The position numbers and the translations under genes were made by a program. The notes below the pieces were generated by a model. That model did not search any database and was not told where the DNA came from. It saw nothing but the letters and a program-made list of their open reading frames with translations. From Thermaerobacillus caldiproteolyticus (lineage in GTDB: Bacteria > Bacillota > Bacilli > Bacillales > Anoxybacillaceae): a DNA stretch of 64,000 nt. The DNA lies in assembly GCF_013761245.1 (NCBI RefSeq), contig NZ_JACDUT010000006.1:1-64000 (forward strand), read 5' to 3'. This document shows, piece by piece, positions 36,100 through 43,957 of this stretch; the stretch's first letter is position 1, and each line of letters starts with the position of its first letter.

Positions 36100-36149
36100 T
36101 TATAACGATTCTTGATATAACGAAATAACGAACTGAATGGTGCCTTTAC

Positions 36150-36178
36150 AGCATAACGGATAGACATTAAAAAGTCAA
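36150..36178 (-). promoter_or_regulatory. Predicted csp promoter
   Basis: Read leftward: TTGACT (36178-36173), a 17-base spacer, TATGCT (36155-36150). The leader from about 36143 to the ATG would be about 160 bases, long as is usual for csp genes. Confidence 0.6.
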
Positions 36179-36230
36179 CAGCTATTTCAATAAAGACAAT
36201 TAACCATCATCATGCGCTATTTTTGTCTAT

Positions 36231-36791
36231 CTATGATTCTTTCCACTTAATGCTGCAGCCAATGCTCGGTTTTTGTTGTGTTGGTACCGGCTCGTTGTTT
36301 AATAAAGCATCGAGAGCAGCACGAATGGACTCTCCTGTAACAGGGATACCGTTGTTTGGTCTAGAGTCATCCAGTTGTCCGCGGTAAACGCATTTTAAGT
36401 CGCCATCAAATACGTAAAAATCTGGTGTGCATGCAGCTTGGTATGCTTTGGCTACCTCTTGTGTTTCATCAAATAAATACGGGAACGGATAGCCGAGTTC
36501 TTCAGCTACTTTTTTCATATTTTCTGGCGAATCATCCGGATACTTTTCCACATCGTTGGAGTTAATCGCAATAAAGGTAATCCCTTTTGGCTGGTAGTCA
36601 TTTGCAAGACGAACAAGCTCCTGTTGAACATGTTTGACAAAAGGACAATGATTGCAAATAAACATAATGACCGTGGCAATATCTGATTTTACATCTTCCA
36701 AACGGACCGTTTTTCCATCTGTTACATTAACAAGTTCGAAAGACGGAGCTTGTTTGCCTAATGGAAACATTGTTGATTCAACTGCCGGCAT
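36231..36791 (-). CDS. Thioredoxin-fold (AhpC/TSA-like) protein
   Basis: The 186-residue protein has a redoxin fold. P-L-G-K-Q-A-P-S-F-E-L begins it. The active-site region is F-I-C-N-H-C-P-F-V-K-H (about residues 47-57), a CxxC motif, followed by G-I-T-F-I-A-I-N-S-N-D and the cis-proline part C-T-P-D-F-Y-V-F-D. It belongs to the thioredoxin-family proteins annotated near peroxiredoxins, cytoplasmic because no signal peptide is present. ATG 36791 follows AAAGGATG; earlier in-frame starts lack a site. The reducing partner is unknown. Confidence 0.87.
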   Translation of the reverse strand: MPAVESTMFPLGKQAPSFELVNVTDGKTVRLEDVKSDIATVIMFICNHCPFVKHVQQELVRLANDYQPKGITFIAINSNDVEKYPDDSPENMKKVAEELGYPFPYLFDETQEVAKAYQAACTPDFYVFDGDLKCVYRGQLDDSRPNNGIPVTGESIRAALDALLNNEPVPTQQKPSIGCSIKWKES

Positions 36792-36932
36792 ACGTTCACA
36801 TCCTTTCATTATTTTCGCTTTATTCATTATAGCAAACCTCACCATATTTAACAAATAATGAGCCTAAACATATTAAGATGTGCCCGCATATGATATGGCA
36901 CTCTTACTTTTTATTTAAAGGAGTGGAACAAC

Positions 36933-37592
36933 GTGTTAGTCATTTATGTTAATGCAAAAGCAAAGCCGAGCGTATACAAAGGTACTCCTCGCCTTCCGAA
37001 TGAAACCCATCCGGTTTTTTACTTTCGGCATTCCACAGCAAAAAAACTATTCGAACAACAACAAACTTTCCATAAACAATTATCCTCTTCTGTCGAGCAG
37101 CTGTCCGAACAGTTACAAGCTTCTTTTTCCTCTCACGAAGAACAACACCATCATCTTTACGAACAATGGATGAAACAAATCCAACAGGATGAAACACTCA
37201 AGCAAGCCATTCTTGATTCGCTCACTGTTCAAGAGATAGCAACGAAAAACTTAGCTCAACAAGTGACGTCACAAGAACAACTGTACCAAGACCTTCTCGC
37301 TCGTCTCGAAAGCCAAGAAAAACTATTTCAAACGTTAGCGGAAAAATTAGAGCTTCAAGACGTTTTTCATGAAACGATCATCAAGCGCTTAGACGACCAA
37401 GAAGCAGTGAATCATAAAGTAGTGCGGCAACTTGATAATTTGAAAGAAATTGTTTTTGAGCGGTGTTCGTACGTAGTCGAAAAAATTGAAACAGCGGTAA
37501 AACAACTATGTTCTTCATTGCTTCGGATTCCTTCAAAAAAACAGGATCGTGAACAACATGAAGAACCGGTGAAGGAGATAGTCCATATGTAG
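36933..37592 (+). CDS. Uncharacterised coiled-coil protein
   Basis: I do not recognise a family. The 219-residue product starts at GTG 36933, nine bases after AAAGGAG. A short N-terminal part contains V-I-Y-V-N-A-K-A-K-P-S-V-Y-K-G-T and an H-P-V-F-Y-F-R-H motif. Then about 150 residues of Gln/Glu/Leu-rich heptads follow, with repeated (S/D)-Q-E-x-L segments at about 110, 125 and 150, a long coiled coil. There is no signal peptide or membrane helix. It lies alone and ends at a hairpin. A structural or scaffold role is possible but unsupported. Confidence 0.75.
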   Translation: MLVIYVNAKAKPSVYKGTPRLPNETHPVFYFRHSTAKKLFEQQQTFHKQLSSSVEQLSEQLQASFSSHEEQHHHLYEQWMKQIQQDETLKQAILDSLTVQEIATKNLAQQVTSQEQLYQDLLARLESQEKLFQTLAEKLELQDVFHETIIKRLDDQEAVNHKVVRQLDNLKEIVFERCSYVVEKIETAVKQLCSSLLRIPSKKQDREQHEEPVKEIVHM

Positions 37593-37615
37593 CCCTTCGC
37601 TTCAAGTGAAGGGCT
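37591..37615 (+). terminator. Hairpin after the coiled-coil gene
   Basis: A 12-bp stem with one G-U pair starts at the stop codon (AGCCCTTC at 37591-37598 with GAAGGGCT at 37608-37615), followed by a weak GCAGCTTTT tract. Confidence 0.6.
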
Positions 37616-37722
37616 GCAGCTTTTAGTAACAGGCAAACCAATGGACATTTTTCCATAAACAGAACATAATAGAGAATAATTGTACTTTGTTTACATGTTT
37701 TGAAAAGAAAGGATGTTCTTTC

Positions 37723-38727
37723 ATGGGTCTCACATTAAGTGTCCTTGACCAATCTCCTATTTCAGAGGGAATGACAGCAGAAGAGGCGCTGTTAAACACG
37801 GTAAAGCTTGCACAGTTTGTGGAGCAATTAGGGTATGCCCGGTTTTGGGTATCGGAACATCACGATACGAATAGTTTAGCCGGATCTTCTCCAGAAGTGT
37901 TGATGGCTCATCTTGGTGCTAAAACGACGCGCATTCGCATCGGTTCAGGCGGCGTTATGCTTCCTCATTATAGCGCCTATAAAGTGGCAGAAAATTTTAA
38001 AGTACTAGAGGGGCTTCATCCAGGACGAATTGATTTAGGTGTTGGAAGAGCGCCGGGAGGAATGCCGATTGCCACCCTTGCCCTTCATGATGGAAAGAGA
38101 AGGGATGTCGACCGCTATCCCGAACAAATCGATGATTTGCTTGCCTATTTACATAACGACTTGAAAGAAGAACACCCGTTTTACGGGTTGAAGGCGACCC
38201 CGAACATCCAAACCTCACCGGATGTATGGCTTCTTGGTTCAAGTGCGTCGAGCGCCCTATTAGCTGCGCAAAAAGGATTACCGTTTGTGTTCGCCCAATT
38301 TATTAACGGAGAAGGAGGCGAATATTATACAAAGCTCTATCGTGAGCGCTTTGTTCCATCAAAATATCTTGACAAGCCTCGCAACATGGTCGCGATTTTT
38401 GCCATTTGCGCAGAAACCGAGGAAAAAGCGGAACGCATTGCTTCCAGCCTCGATTTGTCACTATTAAGGATTGAACAGGGCATTGTGTCGTTCGGCACAC
38501 CAAGCCCTGAAACAGCGGCCGCATATCGTTATAGCCCTTTTGAATTAAAGCGAATTCAAGAAAACCGTAAGCGGATGATCGTAGGAACACCGCGGCAAAT
38601 AAAGGAACAGCTTTTTCGTTTGAGCGAAGCGTACGAAACGGATGAAATCATGCTTGTGACGATTACCTATGATTTTCAAGACAAGTTAACATCGTTTGAA
38701 TTGATCGCAAAGGAAATATTCGCCTAG
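37723..38727 (+). CDS. LLM-class flavin-dependent monooxygenase
   Basis: The 334-residue protein is a luciferase-like (MsnO8/YvbT-type) TIM barrel. It begins L-S-V-L-D-Q-S-P-I-S-E-G, the standard start of this subgroup, and has R-F-W-V-S-E-H-H (about 44-51), G-S-G-G-V-M-L-P-H-Y-S and G-R-I-D-L-G-V-G-R-A-P-G. Such enzymes oxidise an organic substrate with reduced FMN and oxygen. I chose ATG 37723, with AAAGGATG upstream, over the first ATG at 37687. The MOSC gene follows after 13 bases. The substrate is unknown. Confidence 0.9.
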   Translation: MGLTLSVLDQSPISEGMTAEEALLNTVKLAQFVEQLGYARFWVSEHHDTNSLAGSSPEVLMAHLGAKTTRIRIGSGGVMLPHYSAYKVAENFKVLEGLHPGRIDLGVGRAPGGMPIATLALHDGKRRDVDRYPEQIDDLLAYLHNDLKEEHPFYGLKATPNIQTSPDVWLLGSSASSALLAAQKGLPFVFAQFINGEGGEYYTKLYRERFVPSKYLDKPRNMVAIFAICAETEEKAERIASSLDLSLLRIEQGIVSFGTPSPETAAAYRYSPFELKRIQENRKRMIVGTPRQIKEQLFRLSEAYETDEIMLVTITYDFQDKLTSFELIAKEIFA

Positions 38728-38740
38728 GGGGATAGATCAA

Positions 38741-39397
38741 ATGAACCATGTAGTCAAAGTTGTTTCGGTGAATGTCGGAACACCAAAAACAGTGATGATA
38801 GATGGAAAGCCGCTCACAACCGGAATTTATAAACAACCGGTTGATGAGCCGCTCACACTAACAAAACTCAATTTCGCCGGAGATGGACAAGCAGATCTTG
38901 TGCATCACGGAGGCCCTGATAAAGCGGTTTGCGTATATCCGTCTGAACATCTTTCCGTATGGGAACGTCTGTATCATTGTTCGTTTGCCGCTGGAGCATT
39001 CGGAGAAAATCTCACTATTTCCGGATTAACGGAAGAACATGTGTGCATCGGCGACGTATTTGCAGTCGGAACGGCGGTAGTTCAAGTATCTCAACCGCGT
39101 CAACCTTGTTTTAAATTGGCAAAACGCCACGGCATCAAAGAGCTCCCTCTCAAAATGCAAGAAACGGGATACACGGGTTTTTATTTTCGTGTCTTGCAAG
39201 AAGGGGTCGTCACGCAAGGTGATATATTGAGGCTCGTCAAGCGCAGCAAAACACCCCTATCCGTTCAATATATCAATCGAATCGCCTACATAGAAAAGAG
39301 CAATGTCGAAGCGATTCAAACGATTGTAGAAGAACCAGCATTATCCAAAGATTGGCGAGAATGGTTTTCTAACAGATTACATCAACTAAAAAGATAG
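38741..39397 (+). CDS. MOSC-domain protein (YiiM/YflK-like)
   Basis: The 218-residue protein has an N-terminal MOSC domain and a C-terminal three-helix (3-alpha) domain. Key features are H-G-G-P-D-K-A-V-C-V-Y, F-G-E-N-L-T-I-S-G-L and the probable molybdenum-cofactor cysteine in Q-P-R-Q-P-C-F-K-L. E. coli YiiM reduces N-hydroxylated purines with molybdenum cofactor; B. subtilis YflK is the nearest Bacillus relative I recognise. It forms a pair with the LLM monooxygenase and is closed by a shared terminator. Confidence 0.9.
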   Translation: MNHVVKVVSVNVGTPKTVMIDGKPLTTGIYKQPVDEPLTLTKLNFAGDGQADLVHHGGPDKAVCVYPSEHLSVWERLYHCSFAAGAFGENLTISGLTEEHVCIGDVFAVGTAVVQVSQPRQPCFKLAKRHGIKELPLKMQETGYTGFYFRVLQEGVVTQGDILRLVKRSKTPLSVQYINRIAYIEKSNVEAIQTIVEEPALSKDWREWFSNRLHQLKR

Positions 39398-39399
39398 AA

Positions 39400-39436
39400 A
39401 AAAGACTTGTACGCACACATCGCGTACAAGTCTTTT
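39400..39436. terminator. Bidirectional terminator between converging operons
   Basis: A perfect 15-bp stem (39400-39414 with 39422-39436, core GACTTGTACGC) has a seven-base loop and A/T runs on both sides. It ends the MOSC operon and the yfiBC-like operon, whose stop lies inside it. Confidence 0.92.
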
Positions 39437-41231
39437 AGGATATCTCCTCTTTTTTCAAGTAGCTGTGATACAACTCATAATAAAACCCTTTCGCCTCTAA
39501 AAGGGACTCGTGAGTTCCTTGTTCAATCAGCTGTCCTTCGTTCAAGACAAGAATGCGATCAGCGTTTTGAATCGTATTTAAGCGATGGGCGATAACAAAA
39601 CATGTTCGTCCGTTCATCAACCGCCCGAGCGCTTCTTGAATTTTTAATTCTGTCATCGTATCAATGTTGCTTGTTGCCTCATCTAAAATTAAGATAGATG
39701 GATTGGCGACCATCGCTCTAGCGATTGCAAGCAGCTGTTTTTGCCCTTGACTAATTCCGCTGCCATCTTGGTTTAAAACGGTATCGTATCCGTTTGGCAA
39801 CTTCATAATAAACGAATGGGCATTGGCCCATTTCGCCGCTTCTTCTACTTCTTCGTCGCTCGCATTAAGCCGCCCGTAACGAATATTTTCGCGAATTGTT
39901 CCTTGAAACAAAAACGTATCCTGCAAGACGAATGCCATATGTTGCCGAAGGCTTGCTCGTTTGATGGATCGGCTATCATGCCCATCAATGAAAATATGGC
40001 CGCGATCGGGATCATAAAAACGCGTCAGCAGCTGAATGATCGTTGTTTTCCCTGCACCGGTAGGACCGACGAGCGCTACCGTTTCGCCCGGTGATACAGA
40101 AAAGCTTACATCACGAATTGCTTCCTGCTCCTTGTCATACGAAAAAAAGACGTGGCGAAAGGCAATTTCTCCTCTCATCTCAGGCAAGGAAATCGCTTCT
40201 GTTTCATCGCGCTCTTCTTTTTCCACGTCTAAAATTTCAAAGACTCGTTCTGCTCCGGCTAAAGCTGATAATAGCGTATTCCATTGGTTAGCCAAATCAT
40301 TCAACGGCCGCGTAAATTGTCTGGCATATTCAGCAAAAATAACGATGACACCGATGGAAATAATCCCCTTTAAAGCAAGAATTCCTCCGACGCCAGCAAT
40401 GAGCGCAAAACTTACGTTGTTTAAAACGTTCATAAGTTTCGGGATAAATCCAGAATACGTTTGGGCCCAAAACCCTGACTGTTTTAAGCGCTCATTTTTC
40501 GATAAAAATTGGGCAATCATTCTCTTTTCTTGAGAGAACATTTTTACAATTTTTTGACCGGAAATGACTTCTTCGATAAAACCGTTCAATTCTCCTAAAT
40601 TTTGTTGTTGCTCTTTAAATCGTTTTTGCGTTCGGTTCGTAATCCACTTCATACCCCCGTACATCATCGGAACAATGAGCAATGTCACAAACGTCAATAA
40701 CGGACTTAACCAAAGCATGACGCATACCGCACCAACGAGGGTAAGCATGCTTGAGACGACTTGAATGACAGTGCTATTAAACGTTTGACTCATGTTTTCA
40801 ATATCGTTCGTAATGCGACTCATTAACTCACCGTGTTGCCGTTTGTCAAAAAAAGCAATCGGCAATTGATGAAAGTGATAAAACAATTGTTTGCGAATCA
40901 AATAGATCGTTCTTTGGGCAATCTGGATCATCCAATAGTTTTGTAAAAACGTAGAAAGCGAAAGAGAAAGGTAAATGAGTACAAGTATCGCTAATACAAA
41001 AACAAAACCATCCGTTTGTTTCGTGACGATATATGTATCAATCGCCTTGCCAACGACATAAGGACCGAGAAGACTCAAGCCGGAGCTCATGATAACCATG
41101 AACACCACAGCAGCAAAACGCCCTTTTTGGTCGGAAAGAAATGACCATATCCGCCTTAATGTTCCGATACTGTCTTTGGCATGACGCTTTTTTTCTGTGA
41201 GCATCATCGCACTATGTCGCGGTCTTAACAT
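39435..41231 (-). CDS. yfiC: ABC exporter half, YfiC-like
   Basis: The 598-residue protein joins a six-helix exporter membrane domain (about 30-330) to an ATPase. Walker A G-P-T-G-A-G-K-T-T, signature I-S-Q-G-Q-K-Q (a variant of LSGGQ), Walker B I-L-I-L-D-E-A-T-S and the switch H in I-A-H-R-L are visible, so this half has a normal catalytic glutamate. ATG 41231 follows AAGGGA at eight bases; the frame begins slightly earlier. It overlaps the previous gene by 20 bases. With YfiB it forms a heterodimeric multidrug-type exporter. Confidence 0.9.
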   Translation of the reverse strand: MLRPRHSAMMLTEKKRHAKDSIGTLRRIWSFLSDQKGRFAAVVFMVIMSSGLSLLGPYVVGKAIDTYIVTKQTDGFVFVLAILVLIYLSLSLSTFLQNYWMIQIAQRTIYLIRKQLFYHFHQLPIAFFDKRQHGELMSRITNDIENMSQTFNSTVIQVVSSMLTLVGAVCVMLWLSPLLTFVTLLIVPMMYGGMKWITNRTQKRFKEQQQNLGELNGFIEEVISGQKIVKMFSQEKRMIAQFLSKNERLKQSGFWAQTYSGFIPKLMNVLNNVSFALIAGVGGILALKGIISIGVIVIFAEYARQFTRPLNDLANQWNTLLSALAGAERVFEILDVEKEERDETEAISLPEMRGEIAFRHVFFSYDKEQEAIRDVSFSVSPGETVALVGPTGAGKTTIIQLLTRFYDPDRGHIFIDGHDSRSIKRASLRQHMAFVLQDTFLFQGTIRENIRYGRLNASDEEVEEAAKWANAHSFIMKLPNGYDTVLNQDGSGISQGQKQLLAIARAMVANPSILILDEATSNIDTMTELKIQEALGRLMNGRTCFVIAHRLNTIQNADRILVLNEGQLIEQGTHESLLEAKGFYYELYHSYLKKEEIS

Positions 41232-42951
41232 CGCCAAGTCCCTTCTTTCCAAACTGTGATTCCACCATTTTGCGATACAGATCGCTAGTTTGTAGTAACT
41301 CGTTGTGGCTTCCTTTCGCTAGCAATACTCCATCGTCTAAAAGGAAAATTGTATCAGCCTCCATCGCTGTTTGAATTTTTTGTGTCACGATAAAGGTCGT
41401 GCACGTATACGTTTTTAAGGCTTGTAACAATTTACCTTCCGTTTTTAAGTCAAGAGCGCTTGTACTGTCATCAAGCAATAAAATCTTCGGTGTTCCAACA
41501 AGAGCTCTGGCGATGGAAAGGCGCTGTTTTTGTCCCCCTGATAAATTGACCCCTTTTTGCCCGATGAGCGTATCATACCCCTTCGGAAATTTCATAATCG
41601 TCTCGTGGATTTGCGCGTGTTTTGCTGCTTGGATAATGTCTTCCATCGAGGCATCTTCTTTTCCGAAACGGATGTTATCTTCAATCGTTCCAGAAAATAG
41701 TAAGATGTCTTGTGGAACAAAACGAATATAGGTCCGCAAACTTTCTTGTTTCATTTGCCGAACATCGATTCCATCGATAAGCACTCGCCCTTCGATTGCA
41801 TCGTATAACCGAGGAATGAGCTGCAATAACGACGATTTCCCCGCCCCGGTTGCTCCCAAAATCGCGACCGTTTCATGCGGACGAACAACAAACGAGATAT
41901 CTTTCAATACGAATGAATGACTGTTCGGGTAGCGAAACGAAACATGATCGAATCGTACTTCTCCTTCTTGAATGTTCGTGTCGTGTGCCCGCTCATCATC
42001 GACAATATCCACTTGTGCGGTGAAGACATCGGAAATGCGTTGGGCAGACGCTCTGGCACGGGAAAACGCCATCGTAATAAAGGTAAATATCGATAAAGCC
42101 GTTGTAATCCGCGTCGTATAATTCACAACCGCCACTACTTGTCCTGCCGTGGCACTGCCTGTATGGATTTCCATTCTCCCGACAGAAAGAATGACGATGA
42201 TGGCCATATTCATAACGAACAGTAAAACAGGCGTAATCGTCTCGATGAGGCGTAATACGCTCATCGTCCGCGTCATAAGCGTTTCGTTCGCTTTTGTAAA
42301 CCGCTCTTGTTCATATGTTCCTCTCATCCATGCTTTAATGAGACGCATGCCTGCCAAATTTTCTCTCATAACGCTATTGACACGATCGAGCGCTTGTTGA
42401 ACAACGGAAAACCATGCCGCAGCTTTATTCATCATCCAAATGAGAAACACTAAAAGCAGCGGTACGGTAACGACAAAAATAAGCGCAAGTTGAACATGAA
42501 CGAATAACGACATGACGACGCCAAAAACGACAAGAAGCGGCGCTCGCAGCATTATTCGCAAGCTCATAAACACCATGTTTTGCATTTGTGTTACATCATT
42601 GGTCATTCGCGTAATTAACGAAGCGGTTGAAAATTGTTCAAAGTTTGCAAACGAAAACGATTGAATTTTTTCAAATAAATGTTTTCGCAAATCAAACCCA
42701 TACTGTTGACCGACATGAGCAGCAACGAAAGAGTTAGCGATCCCTGAGGCAAACGCCAAAAGCGACGTCCCCAACATCACTGCGCCCCATGTCCATATGA
42801 TGTGTAAATTTTTTGATATCACACCATGGTCAATAATTTTTTCCATCAATAGCGGCTGCCACAATTCAACAAACAGCTCAATGAGCATGAATATCCAGGC
42901 AACGATCATCCATTTTCGATACGGCTTTAAGTATGATAATACATGTTGCAT
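41212..42951 (-). CDS. yfiB: ABC exporter half, YfiB-like
   Basis: The 579-residue partner has the same six-helix plus ATPase layout. Walker A is G-A-T-G-A-G-K-S-S and the signature N-L-S-G-G-Q-K-Q is canonical. However, Walker B reads I-L-L-L-D-D-S-T-S, with aspartate in place of the catalytic glutamate, and the switch histidine is replaced in I-V-T-Q-K-I-Q. This is the degenerate half of a heterodimeric exporter. ATG 42951 follows GGGAG; GTG 42957 is possible. The cargo is unknown. Confidence 0.9.
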   Translation of the reverse strand: MQHVLSYLKPYRKWMIVAWIFMLIELFVELWQPLLMEKIIDHGVISKNLHIIWTWGAVMLGTSLLAFASGIANSFVAAHVGQQYGFDLRKHLFEKIQSFSFANFEQFSTASLITRMTNDVTQMQNMVFMSLRIMLRAPLLVVFGVVMSLFVHVQLALIFVVTVPLLLVFLIWMMNKAAAWFSVVQQALDRVNSVMRENLAGMRLIKAWMRGTYEQERFTKANETLMTRTMSVLRLIETITPVLLFVMNMAIIVILSVGRMEIHTGSATAGQVVAVVNYTTRITTALSIFTFITMAFSRARASAQRISDVFTAQVDIVDDERAHDTNIQEGEVRFDHVSFRYPNSHSFVLKDISFVVRPHETVAILGATGAGKSSLLQLIPRLYDAIEGRVLIDGIDVRQMKQESLRTYIRFVPQDILLFSGTIEDNIRFGKEDASMEDIIQAAKHAQIHETIMKFPKGYDTLIGQKGVNLSGGQKQRLSIARALVGTPKILLLDDSTSALDLKTEGKLLQALKTYTCTTFIVTQKIQTAMEADTIFLLDDGVLLAKGSHNELLQTSDLYRKMVESQFGKKGLGDVKTAT

Positions 42952-43062
42952 GTTCACTCCCCCACACTTTTGCTGTAATTTATATTGTACCTCCTAAAGA
43001 TAGTTTTTTACAATTTTTTGCTATCGGGGGAAGAAAACTTTAGTTCCTGATACAAAAATTAA

Positions 43063-43083
43063 AGCGGGAGTAATCTTCCCGCT
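43063..43083 (-). terminator. Terminator of the partner-switching operon
   Basis: AGCGGGA (43063-43069) pairs with TCCCGCT (43077-43083), overlapping the last codon; leftward it is followed by TTTAATTTTT. Confidence 0.75.
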
Positions 43084-43519
43084 ATTTGCTCTCTTCGTTT
43101 CCCTGCTTAACCCAAATGTTTAACAGCGCTTCTTGATTAGCAACTAAGTGGCCTTGTTCTACTAAAAATTGATTGACTTCCTGTTCCGTTTTTGCAAATG
43201 GAAACAGTTTATGAAATTTAGCAATCATTAAAAGCTTGTTCAATACATCATTATTCGAAAAGACAAATATAAACTTTCTGTTTTTGTCTACTTCTTGTTT
43301 TAAAAAATGAATAAAAACCGCAAGGCCGGTACTATCAATAAATGATAACTCACTCACATCAAGAAGAACAAAATCTTTGTTTGTTTTCGATAATAAATCG
43401 TATAGCTTTTGTCTGGCAATTTGTTGGGTGCTATACGTTAATTTCCCTTTAAACGAGATTTTTTCATAGATAGCCATAGACGTTGCTTCCATTTCTAGAG
43501 TAGATGTCCAACGATTCAT
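43082..43519 (-). CDS. STAS-domain anti-sigma-factor antagonist
   Basis: The 145-residue protein is an RsbV/SpoIIAA-like STAS domain. L-S-F-I-D-S-T-G-L-A carries the phosphorylatable serine (Ser63) of the D-S-(S/T)-G-L motif. Residues after about 115 form an extension longer than in simple RsbV. In such modules the kinase phosphorylates the antagonist and the PP2C phosphatase restores it. It is the third gene of an operon with exactly those partners, six bases after the kinase. GAGGAG precedes ATG 43519. The final target may be a sigma factor or another output not in this window. Confidence 0.88.
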   Translation of the reverse strand: MNRWTSTLEMEATSMAIYEKISFKGKLTYSTQQIARQKLYDLLSKTNKDFVLLDVSELSFIDSTGLAVFIHFLKQEVDKNRKFIFVFSNNDVLNKLLMIAKFHKLFPFAKTEQEVNQFLVEQGHLVANQEALLNIWVKQGNEESK

Positions 43520-43525
43520 TTTGTT

Positions 43526-43954
43526 TCATCTCCTCATTTTCATCCCAATCGCATGCTCTCCGTTTTCTCGTTGCTCAAACCACATATCATCCATTAATTC
43601 TTTGATTAATAAAAGACCTCGACCTGATTCGGCTAGCAATAAATCTTCTAAACTATTGACATGCAATTTCTTATGTTCATGCGCTGGGATACCGTTTGCA
43701 CGATCAATCACAAGAATCATCAATTCTTCTTCGGTAATACGCATGTAAAGCGAGAAGGTGTTGTTATGATCCTCACCATACAATTGTTTCATCGCTTCGA
43801 TAGAGTTAATGATGGCTTCATGGATCGATAAAACAAGAGATTCACGTTCGTGAATGGAAAAAAACTGAGCGATGCTTTCAACAAATGCATCACAAAACTC
43901 CATCGCTTCAATAGTAGCTGGACATTTGACGGTAATTTCATACATCTTCTGCAC
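43526..43954 (-). CDS. RsbW-like anti-sigma serine kinase
   Basis: The 142-residue protein is a stand-alone HATPase domain of the RsbW/SpoIIAB type. The N-box H-E-A-I-I-N-S-I-E-A-M, the G1 region V-I-D-R-A-N-G-I-P and the G2 region G-R-G-L-L-L-I-K-E-L-M-D-D are all present. It would phosphorylate the STAS protein encoded next to it and sequester an unknown partner. It lies three bases after the phosphatase gene. No sigma gene follows, so it is not the sigB operon. Confidence 0.88.
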   Translation of the reverse strand: MQKMYEITVKCPATIEAMEFCDAFVESIAQFFSIHERESLVLSIHEAIINSIEAMKQLYGEDHNNTFSLYMRITEEELMILVIDRANGIPAHEHKKLHVNSLEDLLLAESGRGLLLIKELMDDMWFEQRENGEHAIGMKMRR

Positions 43955-43957
43955 CTA

